DNA of 64,000 nt from Kribbella jiaozuonensis (lineage in GTDB: Bacteria; Actinomycetota; Actinomycetes; Propionibacteriales; Kribbellaceae), in contig NZ_SZPZ01000001.1 in assembly GCF_005233875.1 (NCBI RefSeq), positions 2,356,001 through 2,420,000 of the forward strand, in the 5' to 3' direction. The notes beneath the pieces are model-generated. The model saw only the letters and a list, made by a program, of their open reading frames with translations. It did no database searches and was not told the DNA's origin. Shown here piece after piece: positions 62,779-64,000 of this stretch; the first letter of the stretch is position 1; each line of letters opens with the position of its first letter. Made by a program: the position numbers and the translations under genes.

Positions 62779-64000
62779 GAAGTGGTGCAGACCGGCCGGC
62801 GATCTCCACCGGGCCGGCATTGATGATTCCCGCGGGCTACCCACGCGACCTGCCGAGCGCACTGCTCCGGGCCGCGCGTGACTTCAGCGGTGCCGGAGTG
62901 GTCGAGATCGGGCCGGACGGCCGCGAGACCAAGCTGGACTTCCCGACGCTGCTCGAGCTGGCCGCCCGGATACTGGCCGGCCTGCGCGCGAACGGCGTAC
63001 GTGCGGGTGATCCCGCGGTCGTGCACTGCACCGAGCCGGTCGGGTTCTTCGCCGCGTTCTGGGCCTGCACGCTCGGCGGCATCCGTCCGCTGCTCGTCGC
63101 GCCGAACCCCGGCGGCGACCGCACCGAGGAAGGCCGCGAGCGGCTCCGCAAGATCACCGACCTGCTCGGCTGGACGGTCCTGATCGGCCGCCCGTCCGAC
63201 CTCCCGAACGACCTCGGCCTGCCGGTCCTCGACCCCGACGCGATGGCCGGCCACGAGCCGACCTCGGACTTCCACCGGCCCGCCGCGGACGATGTCGCCG
63301 TACTGATGCTGTCGTCGGGATCGACCGGTACGCCGAAGATCGTGCAGCTGACGCATCGCGGGCTGGTCGAGTTCGCCGCTGGTACGCCGGCGATGCTGCC
63401 GGTGCGGCCGGGGCAGACGACGCTGAACTGGTTGCCGCTCGATCGGAGCGGCGCGTTCCTGCTGTACCACCTGCTACCGGTGTTCACGGGGTGCACGAAC
63501 ATCCACGTGAACACGGACTGGGTGCTCGCCAACCCGCTGCGCTGGCTCGACCTGATGGACCAGCACCGGGTCAACCATTCGTGGTCGCCGAACTTCGGGT
63601 ACCGGCTCGCGACCGCCGCGGTGGCGGGGGAGCCGGACCGGCATTGGGACCTGTCCGCGCTGCGCAGTCTGGTCAGCGGCGGCGAGCAGATCACCGTGCC
63701 GGTGATGTCGGAGTTCTTGCGCGTGACGAACCGGTTCGGCGTCGTACCGGAGACCTTCGTCGCGGCGTGGGGGATGACGGAGACGGTCACCGGGATCACC
63801 TTCGCGCGGCCGGGTCTGACACCGAACGTGCATCGGGTCCGCATCCCACCGACCGGCGTGGTCGAGTGGGTGGACCAGCGGCCGTCGTCCGGCAAGGTCG
63901 CCGTCGCGCGGCCGGGCAAGCCGCGGACCGAGATGCCGGGTGTGTTGTCGCTGGTGTCCGTCGGGGCACCGGCGCCCGGTACGACGGTGCGCATCGTGGC
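62775..64000 (+). CDS. AMP-dependent acyl synthetase/ligase, 3' end outside window
   Basis: The first 408 codons of an ANL-superfamily adenylating enzyme, running off the right edge. The P-loop is SSGSTGTPKIVQLTH; the later FVAAWGMTETVTGI matches the A5-type Thr/Glu motif. The segment LNWLPLDRSGAFLLYHLLPVF and the HSWSPNFGYRL region are characteristic of fatty-acyl-AMP ligase-like domains attached to polyketide or peptide synthetases. The start may be GTG at 62775 (coupled to a small upstream frame) or ATG at 62823. It could open a biosynthetic gene cluster; the continuation is needed to tell a stand-alone ligase from a megasynthase loading domain. Confidence 0.88.
   Translation, partial: MRSGADRPAISTGPALMIPAGYPRDLPSALLRAARDFSGAGVVEIGPDGRETKLDFPTLLELAARILAGLRANGVRAGDPAVVHCTEPVGFFAAFWACTLGGIRPLLVAPNPGGDRTEEGRERLRKITDLLGWTVLIGRPSDLPNDLGLPVLDPDAMAGHEPTSDFHRPAADDVAVLMLSSGSTGTPKIVQLTHRGLVEFAAGTPAMLPVRPGQTTLNWLPLDRSGAFLLYHLLPVFTGCTNIHVNTDWVLANPLRWLDLMDQHRVNHSWSPNFGYRLATAAVAGEPDRHWDLSALRSLVSGGEQITVPVMSEFLRVTNRFGVVPETFVAAWGMTETVTGITFARPGLTPNVHRVRIPPTGVVEWVDQRPSSGKVAVARPGKPRTEMPGVLSLVSVGAPAPGTTVRIV

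Overview
The window is GC-rich actinobacterial chromosome. Frequent GTG starts, four-base ATGA/GTGA overlaps, Tat and Sec exported sugar enzymes and a fasR-fabD-fabH-acpP-fabF locus fit a soil actinomycete. I infer Propionibacteriales, most likely a Kribbella-like organism; this is a judgement from gene content and style, not a database match.

Layout. 0-2.7 kb: the 5' part of a GH27 glycosidase and a lysyl-oxidase-family gene broken by a one-base frameshift. 2.7-5.3 kb: an MFS exporter with a divergent LysR regulator. 5.3-8.8 kb: a compact polyketide-lipid locus (UbiA prenyltransferase, type III polyketide synthase, ICMT-type methyltransferase, FAD oxidoreductase), closed by four tandem hairpins. 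9.0-11.9 kb: a PucR regulator divergent from a DadA-like amino-acid dehydrogenase across a palindrome-dense gap. 12.1-15.3 kb: VOC protein, GNAT acetyltransferase, a two-helix membrane protein, thioredoxin and an aldo/keto reductase.

15.4-26.5 kb is one co-directional operon for a Gram-positive type IV secretion-like machine: TcpC-like, a small two-helix protein, TcpE-like, VirB4 ATPase, VirB6-like channel, VirB8-like protein, a cell-wall hydrolase and an M48 protease. DnaA-box-like sites lie upstream. No relaxase, coupling protein or integrase accompanies it.

26.6-31.5 kb: AlkZ-like DNA glycosylase, RBBP9-type hydrolase, Lrp regulator, secreted metalloprotease and an SDR. 31.5-36.8 kb: a secreted serine hydrolase, a Tat-exported lactonase and a GH2-LamG glycosidase, carrying eight intragenic copies of the palindrome TGGT-NN-ACCAA built from rare codons. 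36.9-42.8 kb: a shortened AKR, two membrane proteins, a MoxR-DUF58-VWA operon and a DUF3145 gene. 43-49.6 kb: fatty-acid initiation and elongation (FasR, FabD with a fused biotinyl/lipoyl-like domain, FabH, ACP, FabF, AccD). 49.6-64 kb: PHP protein, pirin, a flavin monooxygenase/LuxR/membrane protein set, AceE, DUF3052, peroxiredoxin, tRNA-Val(UAC), two serine hydrolases and the start of an acyl-adenylate ligase gene.

The strongest leads are the intragenic palindrome family, the orphan secretion machine, the FabD fusion and the polyketide/prenyltransferase locus.
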